Assembly (NCBI RefSeq): GCF_029887875.1
Contig: NZ_JARXRM010000036.1
Location: 103,747 to 167,746, forward strand
Reading direction: 5' to 3'
Length of the DNA stretch: 64,000 bases
Source: Luteimonas endophytica
GTDB taxonomy: Bacteria; Pseudomonadota; Gammaproteobacteria; Xanthomonadales; Xanthomonadaceae
The position numbers and the translations under genes were made by a program. The notes beneath the pieces are model-generated. The model saw nothing but the letters and a program-made list of their open reading frames with translations. It ran no database searches and was not told the DNA's origin. This document shows, piece by piece, positions 9,016 through 16,686 of the stretch (position 1 is the first letter of the stretch; each line of letters begins with the position of its first letter).

Positions 9016-10034
9016 GAGGCCTCCCCCGCCGCGCCGCGTTCGCCCTGATGCCGTGCGCGGCCGCGGGTGGCGGCGACGAACACGTCCTCCAGATTGGGCC
9101 GGGAGGCCGCGACCTCGGCACTCAGACCAGCCTCCGACAGGGCCGCCCGGATCCGTCCCGCGACCTCGCCATCGGCATCGGCGAGCACCCGCAGGTCGTT
9201 GCCGATCTGGGCGACGCTGAGCACCCCCGGCACCGCGACCAGCGCCTGTTGCGCGCGGCGCGGCAGCTCCGCCGTCACCGCCACGCTGCGCCCCTCCAGT
9301 CTGGCGGTCAGTTCCGCCGGGGTACCGTCGGCGACCAGCACGCCGCGGTCGAGGATCGCGATGCGGTGGCAACGCTCGGCCTCGTCCATGTAGTGGGTCG
9401 ACACCAGGATGGTGGTGCCGGCATCGGCCAGGTCGAACAGGGTCTCCCAGAAATCCCGCCGCGACTCCGGGTCGACCGCGCTGGTGGGCTCGTCCAGGAA
9501 CAGCAGTTCCGGTTCGTGGATCACCGCGCCGGCCAGCGCCAGCCGCTGCTTCTGGCCGCCGCTCAGGGTTCCGGCGAGCTGGCGCTGGCGGTCGCCGAAG
9601 CGGTACTGCTCGATCAGCGCGTCGATGCGCCGGCGCGCCGCCGCCCGCGGCATGTCCTGGACCGCCGCCAGGAACTCGAGGTTCTCGCGCACCGCCAGGT
9701 CTTCGAACAGCGAGAACCGCTGGGTCATGTAGCCGATCCGGCGGCGCAGCTCCTCCGCCTGCTCCGGCACCCGCAGGCCGAGCACCTCGATCTCGCCGGC
9801 GCTCGGGGTGAGCAGCCCGCAGAGCATGCGGATGGTGGTGGACTTGCCCGAGCCGTTCGGCCCCAGGAACCCGTACACGTGCGCGGTGGGCACGGTGAGG
9901 TCGACGCCGTCGACCGCGACCAGGGCGCCGAAACGCCGGGTGAGGCCGCGGGCGCGGATCGCGACTTCGCTCGCGGCGAGCGCGTCGCCGGGCGGCGCGC
10001 CTGCCACCGTGCCCGGTGCTTCAGTCGTGGACAT
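9012..10034 (-). CDS. ABC transporter ATP-binding protein (YbhF-like export ATPase)
   Basis: 340 residues. The nucleotide-binding domain (about 28-250) has Walker A GPNGSGKST, a YMTQRFSLFEDL Q-loop region, signature LSGGQKQRLALAGA, Walker B ELLFLDEPTSAVD and the switch histidine in LVSTHYMDE. The C-terminal region (about 250-330) is the small domain often found in exporters of this type, ending with PNLEDVFVAAT. E. coli YbhF carries two ATPase domains; this protein has one, so it should work as a homodimer. It overlaps both neighbours: 14 bp with the HlyD gene and 4 bp with the permease gene, which indicates translational coupling. Confidence 0.93.
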   Translation of the reverse strand: MSTTEAPGTVAGAPPGDALAASEVAIRARGLTRRFGALVAVDGVDLTVPTAHVYGFLGPNGSGKSTTIRMLCGLLTPSAGEIEVLGLRVPEQAEELRRRIGYMTQRFSLFEDLAVRENLEFLAAVQDMPRAAARRRIDALIEQYRFGDRQRQLAGTLSGGQKQRLALAGAVIHEPELLFLDEPTSAVDPESRRDFWETLFDLADAGTTILVSTHYMDEAERCHRIAILDRGVLVADGTPAELTARLEGRSVAVTAELPRRAQQALVAVPGVLSVAQIGNDLRVLADADGEVAGRIRAALSEAGLSAEVAASRPNLEDVFVAATRGRARHQGERGAAGEAS

Positions 10035-10986
10035 CGAACTCCACCCGTACCGGCAGCCCCGCCGGCAGCTCGGCCGCCGCCGCGTCCAGCTGCACCTCGG
10101 CGAGATAGCTCAGCCGGGCCGCGTCCTCGCCGGTGAGCGCGTAGTACGGGGTGAACGCCGGTTCGCTGCGGATCATCCGGACCCGGCCCAGGTAGGCGCG
10201 CTGGTCGTCGCCGACGAAGACCCTCGCCGCATCGCCGACCGCGACGCCGGCGCGGATCGGCTCCGGCACGTGGATCCGCGCGTAGGGCGCGTCGCCGACC
10301 AGCAGCACCGCCAGCGGCGCGCCGGCCGGCGCCTCGTCGCCGAGCCGGTACGGCAGGCTGTCGACGCGGCCGGCGCGCGGCGCCACGATCGCCAGGCGTT
10401 CCGCGGTCGCCCGCTCCACCCGGGCCTGCGCCTCCGCTGCACGCACGGCCGCCTCCGCCTGCGCGATCCGCTCGGGGCGGGTGCCGTTGCGCAGTTCCGC
10501 GAGCGCTGCGGCGGCGGCTTCGACCCGCGCGTCGGCCAGGCCGGCGGCAGCGCGGGCCCGGTCGAGGTCGGCGGCGGCGACCAGCTGGCGGCCGGCCAGC
10601 GGGCGCAGGCGGGCGTGATAGGCGCGTGCGTCGCGCGCCTGCGCCCGGGCCGCGTCGAGTTCGGCGCGCGCCTGGTCGATGTCCTCGCTGCGCGCGCCGG
10701 CGCGCAGCTCCGCCAGCGCGTCGCGCTGGCGTTCCGCCTCGGCGAGGCTGGCCTGCAGGCGGGCAGCGCCGCGGCTGCGTTCCAGGGTCACCAGGGCCTG
10801 CCCCGCTTCCACCCGCTCGCCTTCGCGCACCTCGATCGCGACGATGCGCTCGGCCGCCGGCGCCGGCAGGGTGATGCGGTCGTACTCGAGCGTCCCCAGC
10901 GCACGCGGGCTCGGGTCGCGGCAGCCGGCCAGCGTCAGCGTGCAGGCCACCAGCGCCGCGATCCGGCGCATTCGTTCATTCGCCAT
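10021..10986 (-). CDS. HlyD-family periplasmic adaptor lipoprotein (YbhG-like)
   Basis: 321 residues. The N-terminus ends in a lipobox, LTLAGC, with Cys at 22, so it is probably an inner-membrane lipoprotein. It contains a biotinyl-lipoyl-like barrel half (about 40-70, EVREGERVEAGQALVTLE), a long Ala/Arg/Glu-rich coiled-coil hairpin (about 75-195) and the returning half with APRAGRVDSLPYRLGDEAPAG. This is the membrane-fusion fold that links the ABC pump to an outer-membrane channel. Its ATG lies inside the TetR gene's last codons (ATGGCGAATGA), giving an 11-bp overlap. Confidence 0.88.
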   Translation of the reverse strand: MANERMRRIAALVACTLTLAGCRDPSPRALGTLEYDRITLPAPAAERIVAIEVREGERVEAGQALVTLERSRGAARLQASLAEAERQRDALAELRAGARSEDIDQARAELDAARAQARDARAYHARLRPLAGRQLVAAADLDRARAAAGLADARVEAAAAALAELRNGTRPERIAQAEAAVRAAEAQARVERATAERLAIVAPRAGRVDSLPYRLGDEAPAGAPLAVLLVGDAPYARIHVPEPIRAGVAVGDAARVFVGDDQRAYLGRVRMIRSEPAFTPYYALTGEDAARLSYLAEVQLDAAAAELPAGLPVRVEFDVHD

Positions 10987-11671
10987 CGGCGAGCTCCAGT
11001 CCGCGATCCAGCAGCGCCAGCGCGTGGCGGCGCACGTCTTCCATGCCCAGGTCGCCGGCGTCGAACAACTGCCGCCAGATCGGGGCGCCAGCGGCCGGGA
11101 ACAGGGTCAATCCGACCAGGGACACCATCAGCAATCGAGGATCCAGATCGACGTTCAGCTGCCCACGCGCCTGCGCCTTGGCGAAACGGTCGGCCAGCAG
11201 GTGGGCCATCTCGGGCGCCACCCGGGTCACCAGCAGGTCGCGCAGGGCGCCGCCCTCGCTGACCACCTCGCGCACCCACAGCGCCGGAAACCATGGGTGC
11301 GCTTCCACCGCGCGGCAGACCCCGTCGACGAAGCCCGCGATCAGGGCGGCGAGGTCGGAGTCCGCCGCGCGGGTGACGCGAGCGCGCACCTCCGCGAACA
11401 CGGGCAGCAGGCGCTGGTCGATCACCGCTTCGCGCAGGCGCGCGGCATCGCCGAAGTAATAGTGCACCAGCGCGGAAGTGACCCCCGCCTCGGCCGCGAT
11501 GTCGCGCACCGAAGTGGCGGCGATCCCGCGCCGGACGTAGCAGGCCAGCGCGGCATCGAGCAGGCGTTCGCGCAGGTCGGGCGTTTCGCCGGCCGGCCGG
11601 CCGGGCGCACGCCGCGGCAGCCGGGGCGCCGCCCGGGGTTTCGCAGGGGGTTGCTTGGGGCCCGAATCCAT
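10976..11671 (-). CDS. TetR/AcrR family regulator (CecR-like) of the ABC export operon
   Basis: 231 residues. After a basic, Pro-rich leader (1-30), the TetR helix-turn-helix lies at about 33-80: RLLDAALACYVRRGIAATSVRDIA...GVTSALVHYYFG, which fits the family consensus closely. The C-terminal ligand-binding region (about 90-225) includes HPWFPALWVREVVSEGG, similar to the CecR/YbiH type. It is the first gene of a tetR-hlyD-ATPase-permease operon with overlapping reading frames, the same order as E. coli cecR-ybhG-ybhF-ybhS. Autorepression through the AT-rich inverted repeat just upstream is likely. Confidence 0.9.
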   Translation of the reverse strand: MDSGPKQPPAKPRAAPRLPRRAPGRPAGETPDLRERLLDAALACYVRRGIAATSVRDIAAEAGVTSALVHYYFGDAARLREAVIDQRLLPVFAEVRARVTRAADSDLAALIAGFVDGVCRAVEAHPWFPALWVREVVSEGGALRDLLVTRVAPEMAHLLADRFAKAQARGQLNVDLDPRLLMVSLVGLTLFPAAGAPIWRQLFDAGDLGMEDVRRHALALLDRGLELADGE

Positions 11672-11680
11672 CGGCTAAAT

Positions 11681-11696
11681 TTAATTCATTGATTAA
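11681..11696. promoter_or_regulatory. AT-rich inverted repeat upstream of the TetR gene, putative operator
   Basis: TTAAT-N6-ATTAA (TTAATTCATTGATTAA) lies 9 bp upstream of the tetR start codon, in a 23-bp AT pocket that contrasts sharply with the GC-rich surroundings. Size and position suit a TetR-family operator overlapping the promoter. Binding is inferred. Confidence 0.55.
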
Positions 11697-11935
11697 TTAC
11701 TTTGCAAGCCCCGCTAGGAACGCCCGGGAGTCCGAAGCCGGGGCCGCGGCCCGTCCCTGGCTGGTGTGGCGGCAATGGCATGGCGGGTCCGCGCCCAAAG
11801 GGGCGTGTTCAAGCTGGGCCGGATCGGTGCGACACCGGCGCGATCCTGGATCCGGCGCTTCCCGGCCCGCCGGCGCTTCGCGATGACGACATGGGCGTGG
11901 TGCTAACCTCTTGCGCCCTCGCCCGCGCTCCCGCC

Positions 11936-12919
11936 ATGTCCGCAGCCGCCGTTTCCGAATTCGCCCTGGAACCCGCCGACAGCGAGCGCCTGGCCAACCT
12001 GTCGGGCCCGTTCGACAGCCACCTGCGCCAGATCGAGCTGCGCCTCGGCGTGGAGATCGCCAACCGCGGCAACGTGTTCCGCGTCAGCGGCCGCAGCGAC
12101 GACGCCGTGGAACAGACCGAGAAACTGCTGCGCGCGCTGTACGAGGAGGCCGGCACCGAGACCCTCGACACCCACGCGATCAACGTGCGGCTGAGCCGCG
12201 CCAGCATCGAGCGGGTGGCGGAGGAGTTCGAGCCCCAGGAAGTGGCGGTGAAGGTGAAACGCGGCACCGTGCGCGGGCGCGGCGCCAACCAGGCGAAGTA
12301 CCTGCACGCCATCGCCACCCACGACATCAACTTCGGGGTCGGCCCGGCCGGGACCGGCAAGACCTTCCTGGCGGTGGCGATGGCGGTGGAGGCGCTGAAC
12401 GAGTCCAAGGTGCAGCGCCTGGTGCTGGTGCGGCCGGCGGTGGAGGCCGGCGAGAAGCTCGGCTTCCTGCCCGGCGACCTCAGTCAGAAGGTGGACCCGT
12501 ACCTGCGTCCGCTGTACGACGCGCTGTACGAGATGCTCGGCGTCGAGAAGGTGATCAAGCTGCTGGAGAAAAGCGTGATCGAGATCGCGCCGCTGGCCTA
12601 CATGCGTGGCCGCACCCTCAACGATGCCTTCGTGATCCTCGACGAGGCCCAGAACACGACCATCGAGCAGATGAAGATGTTCCTGACCCGGCTCGGCTTC
12701 GGCAGCACCGCGGTGGTCACCGGCGACATGACCCAGATCGACCTGCCGCGCAACGTCAAGTCGGGGCTGCGCGACGCGATCGAGGTGCTGCGCGACGTCG
12801 AGGGCGTGAGCTTCACTTTCTTCGAGCCGCGCGACGTGGTGCGGCACGCGCTGGTCGCGCGGATCGTCAGCGCGTACGAGGCGCGCGATGCCAAGGACGC
12901 GGACACCGGCTCCGCCTGA
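11936..12919 (+). CDS. ybeZ: PhoH family ATPase (YbeZ)
   Basis: 327 residues from MSAAAVSEFALEP. This cytoplasmic P-loop protein is tied to rRNA maturation and stress through its partner YbeY. An N-terminal KH-like region (about 15-70) precedes the PhoH domain. Walker A GPAGTGKT is at 136-143 and the Walker B segment is VILDEAQNTT. VRPAVEAGEKLGFLPGDL and TGDMTQIDLP are both family motifs. An in-frame ATG 45 bp upstream would add 15 non-conserved residues. ybeY follows after 37 bp, the ybeZ-ybeY order found in most proteobacteria. Confidence 0.95.
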   Translation: MSAAAVSEFALEPADSERLANLSGPFDSHLRQIELRLGVEIANRGNVFRVSGRSDDAVEQTEKLLRALYEEAGTETLDTHAINVRLSRASIERVAEEFEPQEVAVKVKRGTVRGRGANQAKYLHAIATHDINFGVGPAGTGKTFLAVAMAVEALNESKVQRLVLVRPAVEAGEKLGFLPGDLSQKVDPYLRPLYDALYEMLGVEKVIKLLEKSVIEIAPLAYMRGRTLNDAFVILDEAQNTTIEQMKMFLTRLGFGSTAVVTGDMTQIDLPRNVKSGLRDAIEVLRDVEGVSFTFFEPRDVVRHALVARIVSAYEARDAKDADTGSA

Positions 12920-12944
12920 ACGCACGCGCCGCCGCGTCCCGCTC

Positions 12945-12950
12945 TACAAT
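12945..12950 (+). promoter_or_regulatory. -10-like TACAAT six bases before ybeY start
   Basis: TACAAT followed by CGCGCC and then ATG. If used, transcription would begin at or very near the start codon and give a leaderless ybeY mRNA. The same arrangement is seen before hutI in this window. No clear -35 box was seen. Confidence 0.4.
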
Positions 12951-12956
12951 CGCGCC

Positions 12957-13439
12957 ATGACCAAGGGCCCCTCCCGCCTCGATGTGGCCGTCGGCTACGC
13001 GGTCCCGCGCAAGGGGGTTCCGGCGGCGCAGAGCTTCCGCAAATGGGTGTCCGCGGCGCTCGCCGGGCGCATCCGCGAGGCCGACCTGGCGGTGCGCGTG
13101 GTCGGCGCCGCCGAAGGCCGGGCGCTCAACCGCCACTACCGCGGCCGGGACTACGCCACCAACGTGCTGAGCTTTCCCGCGGAGCTTCCGGAGGGTCTGC
13201 CCGAAGGCGTGCGCCTGCCGTTGCTGGGCGACCTGGTGATCTGCGCGCCGGTGGTCGCGCGCGAGGCGCGGCAACAGGGCAAGGCGCCTGCCGCGCACTA
13301 TGCGCACCTGACCGTGCACGGCACCCTGCACCTGCTCGGCTGGAACCACGAGGACCCGCGCGAGGCCGAATGCATGGAACAGCTGGAACGCGAGATCCTC
13401 GCCGGGCTCGGCATCGCCGATCCCTACCTGGACGCCTGA
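12957..13439 (+). CDS. ybeY: Endoribonuclease YbeY (rRNA maturation factor)
   Basis: 160 residues. This zinc-dependent single-strand endoribonuclease acts in 16S rRNA 3' maturation and ribosome quality control. The metal-binding motif HGTLHLLGWNH provides His121, His125 and His131. The preceding YRGRDYATNVLSFP is the other family signature. Start MTKGPSRLDVAVGYAVPR was chosen by homology; the open frame continues upstream antisense-like and unconserved. It lies between ybeZ and corC, although a small gene on the other strand now separates it from corC. Confidence 0.95.
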   Translation: MTKGPSRLDVAVGYAVPRKGVPAAQSFRKWVSAALAGRIREADLAVRVVGAAEGRALNRHYRGRDYATNVLSFPAELPEGLPEGVRLPLLGDLVICAPVVAREARQQGKAPAAHYAHLTVHGTLHLLGWNHEDPREAECMEQLEREILAGLGIADPYLDA

Positions 13440-13445
13440 GCGGGT

Positions 13446-13474
13446 CCGGCCGCCGCGCAGCCCGCGACGGCCGG
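13446..13474. terminator. Possible hairpin between ybeY and the convergent secreted-protein gene
   Basis: CCGGCCG and CGGCCGG (7-bp stem) flank a 15-base GC-rich loop between the stops at 13439 and 13492. It is a moderate candidate only, because the loop is long and there is no T tract. Confidence 0.35.
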
Positions 13475-13491
13475 CCCCTTCCCACGGAATC

Positions 13492-14016
13492 TCAGAGGCA
13501 GTCGATCAGGCCGTCGAAGATCGAACCCTGGCCGCCGGGCAGCGGCGCATACAGCGGCGGCTGCCCTTCCACCGCGGCCAGCAGGTCCTCCAGGGTGGCG
13601 AGCGGGCCGAGCGACGTGCGGCAGCGCCACGCCGGAACCCGGACGGCGATCTTGCCCGTGGTGGGGTCGAGGTGCTCGTCGCTGGCCGCGAACGACCACA
13701 GGCACATGCCGATCCGGCCGCTCACCCGGTGCACCGAACAGCTGAAGCGCAACGGCTCGATGTTGGTGTACTCGCCCTCGCAGAAGGTGTCGCCGCAGAT
13801 GTCGTCGAAGTCCCGCTTCAGCTGCCAGGTCATGCCGTACCAGGCGTTGATCTGGTCGTCGCCCTGGATGTAGGCCGAGGCATCGACGTAGGGGCCGTCC
13901 TGGCGCGCGTCGTGGGCGCCGCCGGCGTGGACCTGCAGGGTGGTCGCGAACAGGATCGCGCCGCAGGCGGCGCTCGCCAGCAGGCGGGGAAAGCGGAATG
14001 GTCTTGGTGCTGCCAT
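13492..14016 (-). CDS. Secreted cysteine-rich protein of unknown function
   Basis: 174 residues. I do not recognise the family. A clear signal peptide (MAAPRPFRFPRLLASAACG..., cleaved near VHAGG, about 32) is followed by a mature part with six Cys: ICGDTFC, RFSCSVH, IGMCLWS, AWRCRT and a terminal IDCL. These could form three disulfides. Aromatic and acidic residues (YIQGDDQINAWYGMTWQLK) suggest a small compact exported domain. GGAGGA lies 5 bases before this ATG, which fixes the start; the frame is open 16 codons further upstream without conservation. It is encoded on the strand opposite to ybeY and corC, splitting the usual ybeZ-ybeY-corC run. Confidence 0.75.
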   Translation of the reverse strand: MAAPRPFRFPRLLASAACGAILFATTLQVHAGGAHDARQDGPYVDASAYIQGDDQINAWYGMTWQLKRDFDDICGDTFCEGEYTNIEPLRFSCSVHRVSGRIGMCLWSFAASDEHLDPTTGKIAVRVPAWRCRTSLGPLATLEDLLAAVEGQPPLYAPLPGGQGSIFDGLIDCL

Positions 14017-14132
14017 GTTGCTCCTCCGTGAGCGGTGATGCGGCGGTTGCCGCGAGTCCAGCATGCCCGGGGCGGCTCGCCGCCTCCATCGGAAAACTCC
14101 GCGGGCGCCATCGGGGCGGCCGGGCTTCGCAA

Positions 14133-14148
14133 GTCGGATTTATCCGAC
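14133..14148. promoter_or_regulatory. 16-bp perfect palindrome in the corC upstream region
   Basis: GTCGGATTTATCCGAC is a perfect inverted repeat, TCGGAT/ATCCGA with flanking G/C. It lies 117 bp upstream of the Cys-rich secreted gene start and 190 bp upstream of corC, in an otherwise featureless divergent spacer. It could be an operator or a mobile palindromic remnant. Nothing in the window decides which. Confidence 0.4.
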
Positions 14149-14292
14149 GGCGCGGGAGCGACGCGGTGGGCCGGGCCGCCCCGGCCCCGCCGCCAGGTCC
14201 GATGCCCGCTCCCCCGCGAGCCCGCGGCCCGGGGCGGCCCGCACCGGCCGGGACGCCAGCGCCGTCGCTGGACAGCGGGGACAGGTTCCGCG

Positions 14293-14298
14293 CTAGAC
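14293..14298 (+). promoter_or_regulatory. Predicted -10 box of corC
   Basis: TAGACT, about 40 bp upstream of the corC ATG, with a weak -35-like TGGACA around 19 bp before it. A single weak match. Its position is consistent with corC having its own promoter now that a reverse gene separates it from ybeY. Confidence 0.3.
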
Positions 14299-14336
14299 TT
14301 CGCCCGTCGCCCCCCGAGGGCGCCCCCGCAACCGCA

Positions 14337-15212
14337 ATGCCCGAAGACGACAGTCGTCCCCCCACCCAGGAACCTCCCGAAAAACGCCGCAGCTGGCTGG
14401 ACCGCATCAGTTCGGCGATCTCCGGCGAACCGACCACCCGCGACGACCTGGTCGAGATCCTCCGCGACGCCCAGGCCGGCGGCCTGATCGAGGCCGACAC
14501 CCTGCGCACGATGGAGGGCGCCCTGGCGGTGTCCGGCATGACCGTGGGCGACGCGATGATCCCGCGCTCGCAGATGGTGGCGCTGTCGATCGACGCGCCG
14601 TTCGGCGAGGTGATGCAGCAGGTGGTCGAGTCCGGCCACTCGCGCTTCCCGGTCCACGGCGAGGACAAGGACGAGATCCTCGGCATCCTGCTGGCCAAGG
14701 ACCTGCTGCGCGGGGTGGTGCCGCGCAGCGGCCAGGTGCGCCTGCGCGAGCTGCTCCGGCCGGCGGTGCTGATTCCCGAGTCCAAGCGCCTGGACGTGCT
14801 GCTGCGCGAGTTCCGGCAGTCGCGCAACCACATGGCGATCGTGATCGACGAGTACGGCGGGGTCGCCGGGCTGATCACCATCGAGGACGTGCTGGAGGAA
14901 ATCGTCGGCGAGATCGACGACGAATACGACGAGGCCGAGGACAACAGCGCGCTGATCGCGGCCCAGGCCGACGGCCAGTACCTGGTGAATGCGCTGACCC
15001 CGATCGAGGACTTCAACGCGCGTTTCGGCGCCGACTTCGACGACGACGAGTACGACACCATCGGCGGGCTGGTCACCGCGGCGATCGGGCACCTGCCCGA
15101 GGCCGGCGAGGAACTCACGCTCGGCCGCTTCGGTTTCCGGGTCGCGCGCGCGGACTCGCGCCGCCTGCACGCGCTGCACGTGAGCGTGCACACCGACCTG
15201 CAGGACGCCTGA
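14337..15212 (+). CDS. corC: CorC/HlyC family CBS-domain protein (YbeX)
   Basis: 291 residues. It has a pair of CBS domains, which bind adenosine nucleotides (about 72-130 with VGDAMIPRSQMVALSID, and about 138-195 with LIPESKRLDVLL and HMAIVIDEYGGVAGLITIED). A C-terminal CorC_HlyC domain (about 210-288) carries DDDEYDTIGGLV. The YbeX/CorC protein is implicated in Mg2+/Co2+ handling and, more recently, in ribosome homeostasis with YbeY. No membrane segment, so it is cytoplasmic. The next gene starts 46 bp downstream in the same direction. Confidence 0.93.
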   Translation: MPEDDSRPPTQEPPEKRRSWLDRISSAISGEPTTRDDLVEILRDAQAGGLIEADTLRTMEGALAVSGMTVGDAMIPRSQMVALSIDAPFGEVMQQVVESGHSRFPVHGEDKDEILGILLAKDLLRGVVPRSGQVRLRELLRPAVLIPESKRLDVLLREFRQSRNHMAIVIDEYGGVAGLITIEDVLEEIVGEIDDEYDEAEDNSALIAAQADGQYLVNALTPIEDFNARFGADFDDDEYDTIGGLVTAAIGHLPEAGEELTLGRFGFRVARADSRRLHALHVSVHTDLQDA

Positions 15213-15258
15213 GCCGGTGCGCGCATTCCCGCCGGCGCAGGGCGCCCGCGCGCGCGCC

Positions 15259-16488
15259 ATGATCCGGCACCTGGTGCTCGTGCTGTTCGCGCTGCTGTGC
15301 TGCCTGCCGGCGGCGGCCGCGGCGGCGCCGCGCGTGGGGGTGATCACGATGCTGCCCGGCGAGGTGTTCTTCGAGCGCTTCGGCCACAACGCGATCGTGA
15401 TCGACGATCCGGCGCAGGGCGAGCCGCTGTCCTACAACTTCGGCTTCTTCGACATGGAGGAGCCCGACTTCTTCGGCAACTTCGTGCGCGGTCAGATGCG
15501 CTACCGCCTGGCGGTACTGCCGCTCGCCGAGGACCTGGCCTACTACCGCGAGGTCGGGCGCGGGGTGTCGATCCAGTGGCTCGACCTGGACGATGCCCGC
15601 GCCAGCGCCCTCGCCGAGGCGCTCGCGATCAACGCGCTGCCGGAGAACGCCCGCTACCGCTACGACTACTTCACCGACAACTGCTCGACGCGGGTGCGCG
15701 ACGCGCTCGACGCGGCGCTCGACGGCGCGCTGCGCCGGCAGCTGCAGGGGCGCTCGCGCGGCAATACCTATCGCAGCGACGCGGTGCGCCTGGCCTCGCC
15801 GGCGCCGTGGATGTGGCTGGGCTTCGATCTTGGCCTGGGCCCGGCCGCCGATCGCCCGCATTCGCTGTGGGAGGACGCGTTCGTGCCGATGCGGTTGGCC
15901 GACGCGCTGCGGACGGTGCGCAATGCCGACGGCGACCCGCTGGTAGCGGCAGAGTCCGAGCTGTTGCCGCACCGCCTGGCGCCGGAGCCGGCGGAGGCGC
16001 CGCGGCCGTGGTGGCCGTGGCTGCTGGCGGGTCTGCTGGCGGCCGCCGCATTGGCATGGCTGGGCGGGCGGGCGCCGCGATGGCTGGCGCTGGCGGCGCT
16101 GCCGTTCTGGAGCCTGGCCGGCCTCGCCGGGCTGACGATGCTGTTCATCTGGTGCTGCACCGCGCATCGTTTCGGCTGGAGCAACCACAACCTGCTGCTG
16201 CTCGATCCGCTGGCGTTGCTGCTGCTCCCGGGCGGGTGGCGGCTGGTGCGCGGGCGCGCTCCGGGCCGGCTGTTCGACTGGATCCTCGCCACGGTGACCC
16301 TGGGCGCGGTGCTGGCGCTGTTCCTGCAATGGCTGCCGCTGTTGCCGCAGCGCAACGCGCACTGGATCGCGCTGCTGCTCCCGATCCACCTCGCCCTCTT
16401 CGCCATGCTCTCCCCTCGTCGCCGCAACCGAACCAGGCCCGCGCCGTCCGGCCGCGAGAACGCCTTCGGTCCACCGCGCGGGGCGTGA
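15259..16488 (+). CDS. DUF4105 / Lnb-like periplasmic-domain membrane protein
   Basis: 409 residues from MIRHLVLVLFALL. A signal peptide (about 1-23) leads to a periplasmic domain of the DUF4105 type, which Pfam now names after Lnb, a Bacteroides lipoprotein N-acylation enzyme. Candidate catalytic residues are His43 in FERFGHNAI and the Cys in FTDNCSTRVRDALD (about 141), the conserved His and Cys of the family. The C-terminal third (about 250-390) has four or five membrane helices. An upstream GTG (15217) would add 14 residues ahead of the signal peptide. It follows corC, the place where lnt is found in E. coli (ybeZYX-lnt). A lipoprotein-acylation role is inference from fold and location. 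Confidence 0.8.
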   Translation: MIRHLVLVLFALLCCLPAAAAAAPRVGVITMLPGEVFFERFGHNAIVIDDPAQGEPLSYNFGFFDMEEPDFFGNFVRGQMRYRLAVLPLAEDLAYYREVGRGVSIQWLDLDDARASALAEALAINALPENARYRYDYFTDNCSTRVRDALDAALDGALRRQLQGRSRGNTYRSDAVRLASPAPWMWLGFDLGLGPAADRPHSLWEDAFVPMRLADALRTVRNADGDPLVAAESELLPHRLAPEPAEAPRPWWPWLLAGLLAAAALAWLGGRAPRWLALAALPFWSLAGLAGLTMLFIWCCTAHRFGWSNHNLLLLDPLALLLLPGGWRLVRGRAPGRLFDWILATVTLGAVLALFLQWLPLLPQRNAHWIALLLPIHLALFAMLSPRRRNRTRPAPSGRENAFGPPRGA

Positions 16489-16502
16489 GCCGGGCCGGGG
16501 GA

Positions 16503-16607
16503 GGCGGACAGCAGGCCAGGGACGGCCTGCGGCGGCGGATCGGGCCATGGATGGCCCGGCTCCGCCGGAGAGCCTCCGCCGGTCTCGGCGCAGGCTGACC
16601 CGAAGCC
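16503..16607. repeat. Palindrome-rich intergenic repeat, copy 1
   Basis: About 105 bp between the DUF4105 gene and the GH97 gene. It contains nested hairpins: GCAGGCC/GGCCTGC around 16510-16530 and CGGGCCAT/ATGGCCCG around 16541-16558, then a GGCTC...GAGAGCC arm. The first 64 bp (16503-16566) match 63937-64000 in reverse orientation with two differences that I can see, and similarity continues through the rest of the element. This behaves like a REP-type mobile palindrome. Confidence 0.8.
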
Positions 16608-16672
16608 CGCGCATCCACCGCTCACGTTCGAGCAAGCGCCGACGTTCCGACCCGGCGCGCGACGGAATCACC

Positions 16673-16686
16673 CGCATACGTATGCG
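16673..16686. promoter_or_regulatory. 14-bp perfect palindrome upstream of the GH97 gene, putative LacI-type operator
   Basis: CGCATACGTATGCG, centred on CG, lies 89 bp before the alpha-glucosidase start codon. Perfect palindromes with a central CG are typical LacI-family operators, and LacI-type repressors often control maltodextrin genes in this family. No regulator gene is adjacent, so the assignment is inference. Confidence 0.5.
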
